DNA of 64,000 nt from Rhizobium sp. RU20A (GTDB taxonomy: Bacteria; Pseudomonadota; Alphaproteobacteria; Rhizobiales; Rhizobiaceae), in contig NZ_FTMB01000011.1 in the NCBI RefSeq assembly GCF_900155885.1, positions 54,746 through 118,745 of the forward strand. Reading direction: 5' to 3'. A program made the position numbers and the translations under genes. Positions 1 to 8,087 of this stretch are shown here, in pieces. How positions within the stretch are numbered: the stretch's first letter is position 1; every line of letters starts with the position of its first letter. Under the pieces are notes generated by a model. The model did not search any database. It saw only the letters and a list, made by a program, of their open reading frames with translations, and was not told the origin of the DNA.

Positions 1-42
1 TTGACATCTCCATTGCGTCGCCCTATGGGTAAACGATAACCC
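1..42 (+). promoter_or_regulatory. Promoter and LacI-type operator upstream of the lacI-family gene
   Basis: A consensus -35 box TTGACA (1-6) is followed after 17 bases by TATGGG (24-29). A near-palindrome with a central CG, GGGTAAACGATAACCC (27-42), overlaps the downstream edge of the -10 and ends just before the ribosome site. CG-centred palindromes are typical LacI-family operators, so autoregulation is inferred. A related site lies at 1105-1120. Confidence 0.6.
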
Positions 43-52
43 AAGGGAGGTC

Positions 53-1054
53 ATGGGCGTGTCCGTCTCGTTGTCCGACATTGCTGCGCAGGCCGGCGTC
101 TCCGTGAAAACGGTGTCGGGCGCCTTGCATGGCGGGTCCGGGCGCATGTCCGACGAGACGCGCCAGAGGATCAAGGCGATCGCCGACGAGCTGGGCTACG
201 TGACCAATCTCGCGGCGCGGGGCGTGCGCAAGGGCTGGCTGCCGCTGATCGGCGTCGTCTCCGACGGCCTCATCACCTCGCCCTTTGCCACCGAGATCGT
301 GCGCGGTCTGGACGGGGCCGCCCGCAGCGCCGGCATGACCATCTTTGCGGTCAACCACAGCGGCAGCACGACGGGCGTGGAACTGGACCAGGTGCAGCAG
401 TTTCGCCCGCGCGCCATCGCCTATGCCGCCATGTATCACAAGACGGTCGACCTTTCGGAAAAGCTGGCCGGCGCTGTTGGCGTGATGATCAATTGCCGGG
501 ATCTGTCCGGCCGGGTCACCTCGCTTGTGCCGGACGAAGAAGGCGGGGCCCGGGACATCGTCCGTTACCTGCTGGCCGCCGGCCGCCGGCGGATCGCCTT
601 CATCAACTTGCCTGGCATTCTCGCCGGGACGCTTCGCGAAAAGGGTTTTCGCAGCGCCCTTGCGGAGGCCGGCATGGCCCCGCTTGCCGTGCTGCCGGCC
701 GTGCGCCGCGCCCTTTACAGCGACCGCGCGCCCAGTCTCGTCGCCGCGCATGTCGAGGCGCTGCTGACTGGCGGCGACAGGCCCGATGCGATCCTGTGCG
801 GCAATGACCGCGTGGCGATGGAGGCCTATGCGGCGCTTGCACGCGCCGGCGTTCGCATTCCCCACGACATTGCCGTGGCAAGTTTCGACAACCAGATCGA
901 GCTGGCATCCCGGCTCGATCCGCCGCTGACCACCATGGCGCTGCCGCACCGCGCCATGGGCCGGCAGGCGATGGAGATCCTCCTTGCCGAGGACCCCGCG
1001 CCGCCAAGCGTTCAGATGCTCCCTTTCCACCTCGTGGAGCGAGCATCCGTCTGA
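53..1054 (+). CDS. LacI-family transcriptional regulator
   Basis: Predicted repressor of 333 residues. The N-terminus has the LacI helix-turn-helix (residues about 5-30, SLSDIAAQAGVSVKTVSGAL), followed by a hinge helix and a periplasmic-binding-protein-like effector domain. The C-terminal part keeps family signatures such as DAILCGNDRVAMEAY and the DIAVASFDNQ segment. It heads an operon-like run with a sugar ABC transporter and a GH32 enzyme, so the inducer is probably the imported sugar or a breakdown product (inference). A GGGAGG ribosome site ends at base 50, only 2 bases before this ATG. A GTG at 59 has better spacing and may be the true start, which would remove two residues. Confidence 0.9.
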   Translation: MGVSVSLSDIAAQAGVSVKTVSGALHGGSGRMSDETRQRIKAIADELGYVTNLAARGVRKGWLPLIGVVSDGLITSPFATEIVRGLDGAARSAGMTIFAVNHSGSTTGVELDQVQQFRPRAIAYAAMYHKTVDLSEKLAGAVGVMINCRDLSGRVTSLVPDEEGGARDIVRYLLAAGRRRIAFINLPGILAGTLREKGFRSALAEAGMAPLAVLPAVRRALYSDRAPSLVAAHVEALLTGGDRPDAILCGNDRVAMEAYAALARAGVRIPHDIAVASFDNQIELASRLDPPLTTMALPHRAMGRQAMEILLAEDPAPPSVQMLPFHLVERASV

Positions 1055-1090
1055 AAGACCCCTAACCTAACTTCAATGGAGGAGACTGAC

Positions 1091-2395
1091 ATGCGTATTT
1101 CAATGGGTAATCGTTTACTTTCTGTCCTCTCGGCATCCACCGCCCTCATCCTGATGGCCGGCAGCGCGGATGCAAAGACCGTGGTCACCATGATGCACCA
1201 GGGCGATCCGGGCTGGGTGAAGGCCTATGGCGACGTTGCCAAGCGGTTCGAGGAGGCCAATCCCGACGTCGATATCGAACTGATCTACGCGCCGCACGAC
1301 GCCTATAATGAGAAGTTCAGCGCCGCCGTCATGTCGAAGCAACTGCCCGACATCATGGAACTCGATGCGCCCTTCCTCGCCAACTACGTCTGGTCGGGCT
1401 ACCTGCAGCCGATCAAGCCGCTCGTCGACAAGGACCTCCTTGACGACATGACGGAATCCAACATCGCCCAGGGCACCTATCCGATCGACAAGGACCTTTA
1501 TGCGATTGGCCTGACGGACTCCTCCGTCGTGCTCTACGGCAACAAGAAGTATCTCGAAGCGATCGGCGCCCGCATCCCGAAGGGCGTCGATGACGCTTGG
1601 ACGCGCGAGGAATTCGAAGGCTACCTCGACAAGCTGTCCAAGCTCGACGGCGTCAAGTGGCCGATCGACACCTTCCGCGGCTACGGCATCAAGACCGAGT
1701 GGATCACCTATGCCTATGGTCCGCTGCTGGAAAGCGCCGGTTGCGACCTGATCGACCGCAAGACCTGGGTTGCCGGCGGCACGCTCGACAGCGAAACCTG
1801 CGTCAAGGCGATGACGATGATGCAGGACTGGGTGAAGAAGGGCTGGGTCGTCCCGACGTCTTCGGGCACCAACCAATTCTACGCCGAGGGCCAGCCGGCG
1901 GCTCTCGCCATGGGTGGTCACTGGTTCTACGCCGAAGCGTCCGCCGCCATGAAGGACAACATCGTCGTCATGCCGCTGCCGAAGATCGGCGAAAAGGGCG
2001 TCAGCCCGAACGGCACCTGGATCTGGGGCATTTCCGCCACCGCCAAGAACCCGGAGATCGCCGGCAAGTTCGTGAGCTTCCTCCTGAAGGACAAGGAATA
2101 TCGCGACTACGCCAAGAGCCAGTCCGCCTTCCCCGGCCTGAAGAGCTTTGCCGCCGACAGCCCGCTTTACGCTGAGGGCGGCCCGCTGGCGGTTGCCTTC
2201 GAGCAGGCCTCCAAGACGGCCGTCGCGCGTCCGCCGCACCCGGCCTATCCGACCCTGACCTCGGCCTTCATGCAGGCGGTCGACAAGATCTTCAACGGGT
2301 CCGATGCGCAGGAAGCCCTGACCACGGCGGCCCAGAAGATCGATGAAGACATCGAGGACAATGCCGGCTACCCGCCCTTCGACGAGCAGCAGTAA
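1091..2395 (+). CDS. Sugar ABC transporter substrate-binding protein
   Basis: Extracellular solute-binding protein (family 1, MalE/UgpB type) of 434 residues that would capture sugar in the periplasm for the two permeases downstream. The start at 1091 is chosen because GGAGGAG lies at the right distance; an in-frame ATG at 1076 falls on the ribosome site itself. A signal peptide covers about residues 1-29 (hydrophobic SVLSASTALILMAGS, cleavage near SADA-KT). The mature protein has the family fold signatures, including the C-terminal GTWIWGISATAKNPEIAGKF region. The adjacent GH32 gene suggests sucrose or short fructans as ligand, but ligand identity is inferred. A second LacI-type operator overlaps codons 5-10. 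Confidence 0.9.
   Translation: MRISMGNRLLSVLSASTALILMAGSADAKTVVTMMHQGDPGWVKAYGDVAKRFEEANPDVDIELIYAPHDAYNEKFSAAVMSKQLPDIMELDAPFLANYVWSGYLQPIKPLVDKDLLDDMTESNIAQGTYPIDKDLYAIGLTDSSVVLYGNKKYLEAIGARIPKGVDDAWTREEFEGYLDKLSKLDGVKWPIDTFRGYGIKTEWITYAYGPLLESAGCDLIDRKTWVAGGTLDSETCVKAMTMMQDWVKKGWVVPTSSGTNQFYAEGQPAALAMGGHWFYAEASAAMKDNIVVMPLPKIGEKGVSPNGTWIWGISATAKNPEIAGKFVSFLLKDKEYRDYAKSQSAFPGLKSFAADSPLYAEGGPLAVAFEQASKTAVARPPHPAYPTLTSAFMQAVDKIFNGSDAQEALTTAAQKIDEDIEDNAGYPPFDEQQ
1105..1120. promoter_or_regulatory. Second LacI-type operator inside the binding-protein gene
   Basis: GGGTAATCGTTTACTT matches the reverse complement of the upstream operator (27-42) at 13 of 16 positions, with the same central CG. 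It lies within the first codons of the substrate-binding protein gene, where a bound repressor could block elongation or form a loop with an upstream site about 1.08 kb away (inference). Confidence 0.5.
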
Positions 2396-2402
2396 GGCCA
2401 AC

Positions 2403-2432
2403 GGGCGGGGCCGTGCATCGCCGGCCCTGCCC
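2403..2432 (+). other. Stem-loop after binding-protein gene
   Basis: Arms 2403-2413 and 2422-2432 can pair over 11 positions (one G-U) around an 8-base loop. It sits between the stop of the binding-protein gene and the first permease, with no T-run. It probably stabilises the upstream mRNA or partly terminates it, so that more binding protein than permease is made (inference). Confidence 0.55.
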
Positions 2433-2464
2433 TCTTCCATCAGGACGGGACGAGGAGGACCACC

Positions 2465-3409
2465 ATGACCGTTGAAAACATGTCCGCGCCGCGGCCGGCG
2501 CCGGGGGCGAAACGGCCCGGCCGGCGACGCGACAGGCAGCGCTTCTGGCAGGAACTGGGCATGATCGGGCCGGCCGTGGTCCTCATGGCCGTGTTCCTCA
2601 TCGCACCGTTTCTCCTTTCCTTCTGGACGGCGATGACCAACCAGCCGCTGGTGCCGCGTCCGACACCGGTGCGCTTCGTCGGCCTGCTCAATTTCCAGCG
2701 CATCTTCTCCGATCCGCTATTCTGGACGTCGCTGTGGAACGTCACCCGCTTCACCATCTGGGTCATTCCGGTGCAGTGCGGCCTCGCCTTCCTGACGGCA
2801 CTGCTGCTGCACCAGAAGCTGCCGATGCGAAACCTGCTGCGCGGCATGTTCTTCCTGCCCGCCATCACGTCGATGGTCGTCGTCTGCGTCATCTGGGGCA
2901 CGCTGTTCCAGTATCCGAGCGGCCCGCTGAACCAGATCGTCGGCTTCCTCTCCGGCGGCACGATCCAGCCGATCGACTGGCTGGGCGATCCGAACTGGGC
3001 GATGTTCTCGATCGTGCTGCTCTCGGCCTGGCAGGCCTATGGCTTCCAGATGATCATCTACCTCGCCGGCCTGCAGGGCATTCCGGACGAACTCTATGAT
3101 GCCGCGCGCATCGATGGCGCCGGGCCGTTGCGCCGCTTCTGGCACGTCACCATGCCCGGCCTTCGGCCCACCCATGTTTTCGTGCTCGTCATCACCACCA
3201 TCCAGGCCTTCAAGCTCTATACGCAGGTGGCGATCCTCACCCAGGGCGGCCCGCGCGAAAGCACGGAGACGGTGGTGCACTACATGGTGCGCTCCGGCTT
3301 TGCGGAACAGAAGCTCGGCTATGCATCGGCCGTTTCCGTCATCCTCTTCGTCATCGTTCTCGTTATCGCGCTCCTGCAGCGCCAGCTTCTGAGGCGCTTC
3401 GATGTCTGA
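2465..3409 (+). CDS. Sugar ABC transporter permease (MalF/UgpA type)
   Basis: Inner-membrane permease of 314 residues with about six hydrophobic segments. A charged cytoplasmic N-terminus (RPGRRRDRQRFWQE) precedes the first membrane helix. The coupling-loop EAA-type motif is visible as DELYDAARIDGAGPLRRFWH, where the ATPase docks. A strong GAGGA ribosome site lies 8 bases before the ATG. It overlaps the next permease by 8 bases, so the two are probably translationally coupled. Together with the binding protein and the ATPase at 5997 it forms one carbohydrate uptake system of the CUT1 class. Confidence 0.9.
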   Translation: MTVENMSAPRPAPGAKRPGRRRDRQRFWQELGMIGPAVVLMAVFLIAPFLLSFWTAMTNQPLVPRPTPVRFVGLLNFQRIFSDPLFWTSLWNVTRFTIWVIPVQCGLAFLTALLLHQKLPMRNLLRGMFFLPAITSMVVVCVIWGTLFQYPSGPLNQIVGFLSGGTIQPIDWLGDPNWAMFSIVLLSAWQAYGFQMIIYLAGLQGIPDELYDAARIDGAGPLRRFWHVTMPGLRPTHVFVLVITTIQAFKLYTQVAILTQGGPRESTETVVHYMVRSGFAEQKLGYASAVSVILFVIVLVIALLQRQLLRRFDV

Positions 3410-4289
3410 TCTCGCCCTCTCCACCACGGCGCCCGCCGCCATCGGCAGCGGCAAGCGCGGCCTGCGCATCGTGCAGTTCGTCTCGATCTTCGTGATCGCA
3501 CTGGTGATGATCTCGCCGCTCTTCATGCTGCTCATCGCCAGCCTCAAGGACGACCGCTTCCAGATCCTTGCCGACATGGGCAGTTTCCGGGCCTTCTGGG
3601 TCTCCGATCCGACCTTGTCCAACTACCGCGAAGTCGCCAACTTCTCCGGCGAACTCGCCTACGGCCGCTATCTCATCAACTCGCTGATCATTCTCGTCAT
3701 GACGGTCGGCACCGGTCTCGTCGTCAATTCCATGGCCGGCTTCGTGCTGGCCTGGGGCACGCTGCGCGGCAAGGCGGTGCTGCTGGCGATCGTGGTGGCG
3801 CTCTACGTCATCCCACAGGAAAGCATCATCATGCCGCTTGTCGTCATGATGTCGCGCGCCGGGCTGACGGACACTTTCGCGGTGCAGATCCTGCCCTGGG
3901 TGGCGAGCCCGCTCTATACCTTCCTCTTCTACCAGTTCTTCGCGCAACTGCCGAAGGAACTCTACGAAGCGGCGGAAATGGACGGTGCCTCCACCTTCCG
4001 CATCTATCGCTCGATCTTCATGCCGCTCAGCCTGCCGGCGCTCGCCACCGTGTCGATCCTGATGGGGATCGAAAGCTGGAACCAGTATCTCTGGCCGACG
4101 CTCGTCACCCAGACCGATTACGCCCGCCCCATCTCGGTCGCCATCGCCACCTTCTTCGGCCAGGACAGCATCTTCTGGGACCGCGCCATGGCGGCGTCCG
4201 TCCTGATGATGATCCCGGTCCTCATTCTCTACCTGGCCTTCCAGCGCTGGTTTGTCAGTTCGTTCGTCGGCTCTGCCGTGAAAGGTTGA
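3402..4289 (+). CDS. Sugar ABC transporter permease (MalG/UgpE type)
   Basis: Second inner-membrane permease of the sugar importer, 295 residues with about six membrane helices. The EAA motif reads KELYEAAEMDGASTFRIYRS, typical of CUT1 permeases. It starts inside the preceding permease gene (8-base overlap) and ends just before the GH32 gene. It would form a heterodimer with the first permease. Confidence 0.9.
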   Translation: MSDLALSTTAPAAIGSGKRGLRIVQFVSIFVIALVMISPLFMLLIASLKDDRFQILADMGSFRAFWVSDPTLSNYREVANFSGELAYGRYLINSLIILVMTVGTGLVVNSMAGFVLAWGTLRGKAVLLAIVVALYVIPQESIIMPLVVMMSRAGLTDTFAVQILPWVASPLYTFLFYQFFAQLPKELYEAAEMDGASTFRIYRSIFMPLSLPALATVSILMGIESWNQYLWPTLVTQTDYARPISVAIATFFGQDSIFWDRAMAASVLMMIPVLILYLAFQRWFVSSFVGSAVKG

Positions 4290-4291
4290 TC

Positions 4292-5983
4292 ATGTCTCTT
4301 CCCGCCCCTTCCCTCAAAACTCCGCGCGTCGTCATCGAGACGAGCCTGCCGGCGGGCAGCGTGCTGCATCTGTGGCTGAAAGCCCTGACGGAGGCCGAAG
4401 CCTCTCTTGCCATCAGCATCGACGGCCAGTCGACGGCAAACCCGGCAACGGACCGCAAAGGCGAGTTCGCCTTTGCCGCCGTGCCGCTTGCGACGGGCGG
4501 CCTGACGACGCTGTCCTACGATCCGACCGTTACGGCTCTTTCGGTCGCCTACGCCTTCCACCCGGACAAGGTCATGGCCGAGGGCATCACGGTGCTGCAC
4601 CACGAGGATCGCAACGCGCCCCCCGTGACACCCGACAGCTACCATTTCCGCCCGCCTTTCGGCTGGATGAACGATCCGAACGGTTTCGGTCGTTTCGGCG
4701 GTGCGGCGCATCTCTTCTACCAGCATTATCCGCACGGCCTGCGCTGGAACACGATGCACTGGGGCCACGCGGTTTCAACGGACTTCCTGCGCTGGACGCA
4801 CCTGCCCATGTTCCTCTTTCCCGCCGATCACCTGTCGGAAAAGGACGATGGCCGCGGCGGCGCCTTCTCCGGCTCGGCGATTGCGGCCGGCGATGCGATC
4901 CGGGTCTTCTACACCGAGCATGTCATCGACCGGACCCCGGAAGAGCAGATCCAGCTGACGGCGGTCAGCCAGGATGGGCTTGCCGCCGGCGCCTCCGAGA
5001 TCATCCTGCCGCTGCGCCCGGAAGGGCTCAATCTCACCACCGATTTCCGGGACCCCTACGTTTTCGAGGGGCCGGACGGGCGCTGGAAGATGCTGCTCGG
5101 CAGCCGCGACAAGGCGGGCGGCGTGGTGCTGCTCTATGAAAGCAGCGATGCGGCCGGCTCCTCGGGCTGGACGTTCATCGACATCATCCACCGGGAAGAC
5201 CGTTTCGGCATGACCGCGGCCGAATGCCCGTGCATGGTGCCGGTCGGCGGCCCGGCATCCGATCCCGCCACCCGCTGGGCGCTGATCTTCGGCCTGCTCA
5301 CCAGCCGGGACCCGCAAACCGGCCGGCGCAACCTGACCTCCGTCACGGTCGGCCGCTTCGACGGGCGCAGCTTTGTCGCCGACTTCGAGCAGGAGCTGGA
5401 TTTCGGCTCGGACGCCTACGCCTTCCAGGCCTTTGTCGACGGGGATGTGCCGGTCGGGATCGCCTGGCTCGCCAACTGGACGGATGTCTCCAAGAAGGAG
5501 GATTTCCAGACGGCCATGACGCTGCCGCGCCGCGTCCTGATCGAGGGCGATGCGATCTTCACCCCGCCGGTCGCGGCCGTCGAGACGCTGCGCCATCACC
5601 TGATCGACGAGACCGCCCTTGCGGCAGGCGAAACGGTGGATCTCGGCAACGGCGCGGTCGAAATCCTGCTGACCCTGCCGGCGGAAGGTGCGCCTTTCAC
5701 GCTCTCCATCGACCATCCGGACGTCGCGTTTGGCGTCCGGCTCGGCGATGAGGGCCTGGAAATCCTCTTCGATGCCCGGACCGGCAAGACGACGCCGCGC
5801 TACATCGCCAGCGGCGCACGGCCCTCGGAGGTTCGCATCTTCATCGATGCCGGCTCCATCGAGGTTTTCGCCGACAATGGCCGCTGGACCGGCAGCAAGC
5901 GCATTCCGTCCTTCGCGGCGGCCCGTTCGGCAACCCTGACCGGCAGCGTCACCGCCGCCCGCGTCTGGCAGCTCAAGCTCTGA
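4292..5983 (+). CDS. Glycoside hydrolase family 32 (sucrose/fructan hydrolase)
   Basis: Beta-fructosidase of 563 residues. Three GH32 hallmarks are present in order: GWMNDPNG at about residues 124-131 (nucleophile Asp128), FRDPY near residue 251 (transition-state Asp) and the EC motif in AAECPCMV near residue 310 (acid/base Glu). The C-terminal beta-sandwich carries IFIDAGSIEVFADNG. No signal peptide is seen, so it should act in the cytoplasm on sugar brought in by the surrounding ABC transporter. About 115 residues precede the catalytic domain, longer than in a minimal sucrose-6-phosphate hydrolase. Start at ATG 4292 with AAAGG six bases upstream; a TTG at 4286 is the alternative. Sucrose, inulin-type or levan-type oligomers cannot be told apart from sequence. 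Confidence 0.9.
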   Translation: MSLPAPSLKTPRVVIETSLPAGSVLHLWLKALTEAEASLAISIDGQSTANPATDRKGEFAFAAVPLATGGLTTLSYDPTVTALSVAYAFHPDKVMAEGITVLHHEDRNAPPVTPDSYHFRPPFGWMNDPNGFGRFGGAAHLFYQHYPHGLRWNTMHWGHAVSTDFLRWTHLPMFLFPADHLSEKDDGRGGAFSGSAIAAGDAIRVFYTEHVIDRTPEEQIQLTAVSQDGLAAGASEIILPLRPEGLNLTTDFRDPYVFEGPDGRWKMLLGSRDKAGGVVLLYESSDAAGSSGWTFIDIIHREDRFGMTAAECPCMVPVGGPASDPATRWALIFGLLTSRDPQTGRRNLTSVTVGRFDGRSFVADFEQELDFGSDAYAFQAFVDGDVPVGIAWLANWTDVSKKEDFQTAMTLPRRVLIEGDAIFTPPVAAVETLRHHLIDETALAAGETVDLGNGAVEILLTLPAEGAPFTLSIDHPDVAFGVRLGDEGLEILFDARTGKTTPRYIASGARPSEVRIFIDAGSIEVFADNGRWTGSKRIPSFAAARSATLTGSVTAARVWQLKL

Positions 5984-5996
5984 GGGAGGAACAATC

Positions 5997-7043
5997 ATGG
6001 CCTCGGTCGCAATCGATCACGTTTTGAAGCAATACGGCGCCGCCGCCGTCATCCATGGCGTCTCCGTCGATATCGAAGACGGGGAGTTCGTCACCCTCGT
6101 CGGGCCGTCCGGCTGCGGCAAGTCCACGCTGCTGCGCATGCTGGCGGGTCTGGAAGAGATCAGCGGCGGCGAAATCCGCATCGATGGCCGCGTGGTCAAC
6201 GATGTCGCGCCCAAGGAGCGCGACATCGCCATGGTCTTCCAGTCCTATGCGCTCTACCCGCACATGACCGTGCGCGAAAACATGGGCTTTGCGCTGAAGC
6301 TCCAGGGGCGCGACAAGGCGACGATCGAAAAGCTCGTCAACGAGGCCGCCGGCATCCTCGCGCTCGAGCCGCTGCTCGACCGCCTGCCGAAGCAGCTTTC
6401 CGGCGGCCAGCGCCAGCGCGTCGCCATGGGCCGCGCCATCGTGCGCCACCCCAAGGTCTTCCTCTTCGACGAGCCGCTCTCGAACCTCGACGCCAAGCTG
6501 CGCGTCACCATGCGCAGCGAGATCAAGGAACTGCACCAGCGGCTTGGCACGACCATCGTCTACGTCACGCACGACCAGATCGAAGCCATGACCATGGCCG
6601 ACAAGATCGTCGTCATGCGGGCCGGCAAGATCGAGCAGATCGGCAAGCCGCTCGATCTCTACGACCGCCCGGACAACACCTTCGTCGCCACCTTCATCGG
6701 ATCACCCGCCATGAACCTCTTCGACGGTGCCGTCGGCGACGGCGGCTTCGTGATCGACGGCGGGGTCACCCTCCCCTCCCCCGGCGGCCATGCCCCAGGC
6801 GGCGCCCGGACCTACGGCATCCGCCCGGAAGACCTCGACATTGCCGAGGCCGGCATTCCCGCGAAAGTCCTGACCGTCGAGCCGACCGGTGCGGAAACGC
6901 ACGTGGTGGTGCGCATCGGCACGCAGCCGGCAACGCTCGTACTGCATCGCCGCGTGGAGCTGAAGCCCGAGCAGACGGTCCACCTGTCGGTGAAGGCGGA
7001 CAAGATCCACCTCTTTGGCGCGGATGGCCGGCGGATCAACTGA
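5997..7043 (+). CDS. Sugar ABC transporter ATP-binding protein (MalK/UgpC family)
   Basis: ATPase subunit of 348 residues. It has Walker A GPSGCGKST (near residues 37-45), the signature LSGGQRQR, Walker B VFLFDEPLSNLD and the switch histidine in YVTHDQIEAMT. A C-terminal TOBE/OB regulatory domain follows from about residue 240, as in MalK-type subunits that energise CUT1 importers. It closes the sugar operon behind the GH32 gene with a GGGAGGA ribosome site. MalK-family ATPases are often shared between importers, so it may serve others too. Confidence 0.92.
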   Translation: MASVAIDHVLKQYGAAAVIHGVSVDIEDGEFVTLVGPSGCGKSTLLRMLAGLEEISGGEIRIDGRVVNDVAPKERDIAMVFQSYALYPHMTVRENMGFALKLQGRDKATIEKLVNEAAGILALEPLLDRLPKQLSGGQRQRVAMGRAIVRHPKVFLFDEPLSNLDAKLRVTMRSEIKELHQRLGTTIVYVTHDQIEAMTMADKIVVMRAGKIEQIGKPLDLYDRPDNTFVATFIGSPAMNLFDGAVGDGGFVIDGGVTLPSPGGHAPGGARTYGIRPEDLDIAEAGIPAKVLTVEPTGAETHVVVRIGTQPATLVLHRRVELKPEQTVHLSVKADKIHLFGADGRRIN

Positions 7044-7164
7044 CGGCTGATCGGGCCGCCGCCCGTGCCTCGCCGGCCCGATCTTCGGGCCGGGCTTGCC
7101 GGCGACGTATCGCCTCGGCTGGCATGTTTCCTGCTTCTTCTCATCGGCGAGACAGGAGACCGGC

Positions 7165-7464
7165 GTGGCGTACCTACCCCTTTTGTGCATTGTGATCGGA
7201 CTGAGCTGGGCGGATTTCTGGCCGGTCTACCGGGCGCCGGAAAGCGGGTCGCGGGCCATGCTGGTGAAGGCGGCCGTCGCGTCGAGCCTGTTCCTGAGCG
7301 CGCTGGCGTTGCTATCGGTGGGAACAGATGCCCTGACGGCGGTCCTGCTTGTGGCGATCAGCCTGGCGATTGCCGGCATGGCGCATCGTCGGCTCTCCTC
7401 GCCGCTCTCGCTGTCGCTCGCGAGCGCCAGCTTTGCCTGTTATTTCATCGGGACGCCGCTTTGA
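7165..7464 (+). CDS. Small hydrophobic membrane protein next to nasT
   Basis: Predicted 99-residue protein of unknown function, mostly made of three or four hydrophobic segments (LPLLCIVIGLSW; SLFLSALALLSVG; TAVLLVAISLAIAGM; SLASASFACYFIG). The GTG start at 7165 is preferred because AGGAGA lies 5 bases upstream; an ATG at 7096 would add 23 residues without a ribosome site. Its stop codon overlaps the probable TTG start of nasT (TTGA at 7461-7464), which suggests translational coupling. The position implies a link to nitrate sensing or transport, but no family was recognised. Confidence 0.6.
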   Translation: MAYLPLLCIVIGLSWADFWPVYRAPESGSRAMLVKAAVASSLFLSALALLSVGTDALTAVLLVAISLAIAGMAHRRLSSPLSLSLASASFACYFIGTPL

Positions 7465-8060
7465 GCACCTCAAGGATCAGCGCCGACCTGACCATCCTCG
7501 TCATCGACGAGAATGCCATTCGCGCCTCCATCATCGAGGCGGGGCTGACCGAGGCCGGCCATTGCAATGTCACCGTCATTCACGAGGTGCAGGGCGTCGC
7601 GCGGCTGATCGAGACCCTCTCGCCCGACGTCATCATCATCGATATCGAGAACCCCAATCGCGACATGATGGAGCACATGTTCCAGCTGACGCGGACCATT
7701 TCCCGGCCGATCGCCATGTTCGTGGACCGCTCGGATACGGCGGCGATCGAGGCGGCCGTGGATGCCGGGGTCTCGGCCTATGTGGTCGATGGCCTCAAGA
7801 AGGAGCGGGTGAAGCCGATCCTCGACATGGCCGTCAGCCGCTTCAACGCCTTCAGCCGCCTGCAGCGGGAACTGGCGGAGGCGAAGACGGCGCTCGAAGA
7901 GCGCAAGGTGATCGAGCGCGCCAAGGGCATCCTCATGAAGATGCGGGGTCTCAGCGAAGAGCAGGCCTTCGCCCTGCTGCGCCAGACCGCCATGAACGAG
8001 AAGAAGAAGCTGGCCGACATCGCCCAGAGCGTGGTGACGGCCGCGGGCCTTTTGCTGTGA
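7461..8060 (+). CDS. nasT: NasT, ANTAR-domain antitermination regulator
   Basis: Response-regulator-like protein of 199 residues. A receiver-like domain (ADLTILVIDENAIRASIIEA) is followed by a C-terminal ANTAR RNA-binding domain starting at about residue 140 (ERKVIERAKGILMKMRGLSE...AFALLRQTAM). In characterised NasST systems NasT binds two-hairpin leader RNA and prevents termination in nitrate-assimilation transcripts; NasS sequesters it when nitrate is absent. A TTG start at 7461 fits the usual length of about 195-200 residues. Open frame extends further upstream, but that part does not look like NasT. A matching leader lies at 9531-9670. Confidence 0.88.
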   Translation: MSTSRISADLTILVIDENAIRASIIEAGLTEAGHCNVTVIHEVQGVARLIETLSPDVIIIDIENPNRDMMEHMFQLTRTISRPIAMFVDRSDTAAIEAAVDAGVSAYVVDGLKKERVKPILDMAVSRFNAFSRLQRELAEAKTALEERKVIERAKGILMKMRGLSEEQAFALLRQTAMNEKKKLADIAQSVVTAAGLLL

Positions 8061-8087
8061 TGCGCGAGGGGCCGCGGGAGAAAACGG

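Noticed and set aside
7065..7460. Extended N-terminus for NasT reading through the small membrane protein gene
   Set aside because: The added residues lack similarity to response regulators, and they overlap a better-supported hydrophobic frame with its own ribosome site.
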